From an uncultured Dysgonomonas sp. (GTDB lineage Bacteria > Bacteroidota > Bacteroidia > Bacteroidales > Dysgonomonadaceae), in assembly GCF_934668725.1 (NCBI RefSeq), contig NZ_CAKUOF010000013.1:55327-119326 (forward strand): DNA of 64,000 nucleotides, read 5' to 3'. Below the pieces are notes generated by a model, which was not told the origin of the DNA, did no database searches, and was given only the letters and a program-made list of their open reading frames with translations. Position 1 is the first letter of the stretch; each line of letters opens with the position of its first letter. Position numbers and translations under genes: made by a program. Below are positions 63,010-64,000 of this stretch, piece after piece.

Positions 63010-64000
63010 TGAAAAACATATTCTTCTTAATTAAAGTCGGGATACTATTACCTACACTTGTTCAAGCACAAGTAAATCAAAATCTTGATTTAAACAAAAA
63101 AAGTCAAGACTCTATTGCTTTCCATCAATCATTTATGACTGACAGTTCCTTAAATAATACTAATACTGTATCATTAAGAAGTACAGCCACAAGCAACTCA
63201 GGTAGCTTTACTATTGCAGGAGATCAGAATACTTATTATCCGGTTGCATTTAGTGACAATGGTTGGAATTCAAATGAAGTAACTATTTTAGAACTAGGTA
63301 GATCAAATGTTCATGGAGATTCTCAATGGAATGGATCAGTTATGGCTACATTCAAATTTCATGTAACAAGATGGGGGCATGGTTCTAATTTTGTAGATGC
63401 CGATATAAAGCAGAATCAACCTTCAGCTAAATATTTTATCGGAGGATGGCAAGATATAACTGGAACTAGTAATGGTTTATATTTGATAATTTGGTTAAGA
63501 GGGGCAGCCACTTATAATTATCATTCAAATTATCCCCAAACACCTCTATTTACAAACACTTCTTTGACTATAGAAGGTATTTCATACCCTTCTAAAAATC
63601 AAATAGAAAACTATGTTAATCCAAGTGGGACATCATTAGCTCGAAATATATGGGTAACAGGCAGCCAGTCTAATTATTTCAAAAGTAATGTTGGTATTGG
63701 CACAAATAATCCTAAAAAGCTTCTGGATGTAGCAGGAACTATTCATGCTCAGAATATAGAAGTAGACCTTATCGGATGGTCAGATTTTGTATTCGACACA
63801 GACTATAAACTTCCTTCATTAAAAGAAGTGGAAGACCATATAAAAGAACATAAGCATTTACCCAATATCCCATCAGAAATTCAAGTCAAAGAAGAAGGTA
63901 TAAATATTGGTGAAATACAAGCCAAGCTTCTTCAAAAGATCGAAGAATTAACTCTCTATGTTATTCAACAAGAAAAGAAAAATCTGGAACTGGAACAAAA
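63009..64000 (+). CDS. Second secreted tail-fibre-like surface protein, truncated by window end
   Basis: Begins at ATG 63009 within the previous stop codon (TAATG) and remains open to base 64000 (330 codons visible). A signal peptide (MKNIFFLIKVGILLPTLVQAQ) precedes a beta-rich domain (SFTIAGDQNTYYPVAFSDNG, VMATFKFHVTRWGHGSNFVD). The same C-terminal module as its neighbour then follows: SNVGIGTNNPKKLLDVAGTI, HIKEHKHLPNIPSEIQVKEE and KIEELTLYVIQQ. The N-terminal domains differ while the C-terminal modules match, as in paralogous fibres with exchanged heads. Confidence 0.78.
   Translation, partial: MKNIFFLIKVGILLPTLVQAQVNQNLDLNKKSQDSIAFHQSFMTDSSLNNTNTVSLRSTATSNSGSFTIAGDQNTYYPVAFSDNGWNSNEVTILELGRSNVHGDSQWNGSVMATFKFHVTRWGHGSNFVDADIKQNQPSAKYFIGGWQDITGTSNGLYLIIWLRGAATYNYHSNYPQTPLFTNTSLTIEGISYPSKNQIENYVNPSGTSLARNIWVTGSQSNYFKSNVGIGTNNPKKLLDVAGTIHAQNIEVDLIGWSDFVFDTDYKLPSLKEVEDHIKEHKHLPNIPSEIQVKEEGINIGEIQAKLLQKIEELTLYVIQQEKKNLELEQ

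Noticed and set aside
62041..64000. Prophage tail-fibre region
   Set aside because: Both proteins have signal peptides and no phage structural, lysis or integrase genes are near, so a chromosomal surface protein is more likely.
1..64000. CRISPR array, tRNA, rRNA or insertion sequence
   Set aside because: I found no spaced short direct-repeat array, tRNA-like fold, rRNA core or transposase in the intergenic regions and coding frames.

Overview
The window reads as chromosomal DNA from a low-GC member of the Bacteroidales. The evidence is a SusC/SusD pair, Mfa1/FimA-type (type V) fimbriae, FecR/ECF-sigma signalling, DUF3575/DUF3868/DUF4922/DUF5009 proteins and Bacteroidetes-type -7 promoter elements (TAnnTTTG). 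The MurNAc-salvage cluster resembles that of Tannerella forsythia. The overall gene mix would fit Dysgonomonas or a close relative, but that is inference from memory. I saw no tRNA, rRNA, insertion sequence, prophage or CRISPR array.

1-21122 (+ strand) is a peptidoglycan/N-acetylmuramic acid (MurNAc) utilisation locus. It holds the 3' end of a SusC receptor, SusD, a GHL10 (DigH-like) glycosidase, two NamZ-type exo-muramidases (DUF1343), a sodium:solute symporter, a two-domain GT2 glycosyltransferase next to a DUF4922 HIT-like protein, an AmpG-type permease with a ~200-residue insert, a MurT-like DUF5009 membrane protein, MurK and MurQ. A calcineurin-like phosphoesterase fused to a beta-propeller and a GH9-NodB-like fusion follow. 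The logic is outer-membrane capture, trimming to free MurNAc, import, phosphorylation and lactyl-ether cleavage to GlcNAc-6-P.

21132-31274 (- strand) holds small membrane and outer-membrane proteins, a YecH-type protein, an unlisted 47-residue protein, pyruvate formate-lyase with its activase, and a TolC/HlyD/two-permease ABC-2 exporter with no ATPase in the cluster.

31445-49536 is the most interesting part. Two near-identical choloylglycine-hydrolase (bile-salt-hydrolase-like) genes lie in inverted orientation around a histidine kinase/response regulator pair. A fimbrial region follows: two ECF sigma factors, FecR, an STN-DUF3575 protein, DUF3868, Mfa1, Mfa2, a tip-like protein, a thioredoxin-fold lipoprotein and a clostripain-family lipoprotein. 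Reading the intergenic DNA shows a shared promoter architecture. A 49-bp four-part operator (ATTAGAA-N4-ATTAGAA-N13-TTCTAAT-N4-TTCTAAT) lies exactly 33 bp before a TAnnTTTG element upstream of both hydrolases and of mfa1. A half-operator with the same 33-bp spacing lies before the thioredoxin-fold gene. This looks like one regulon, plausibly run by the two-component system between the hydrolases. A second repeated motif (GTCGTGCGTA-N13-CCGTTTT) precedes the second sigma factor and fecR and looks like an autoregulated ECF promoter.

49769-64000 contains an NAD(P)-binding SDR/DUF2867 protein, an unknown protein, a two-component system driving a CzcA-type heavy-metal RND efflux operon, an AlkZ-like winged-helix protein with a QSQ motif, a frameshifted small membrane-protein gene, an AT-rich gap, and two overlapping genes for secreted tail-fibre-like surface proteins. 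The second of these runs off the window.
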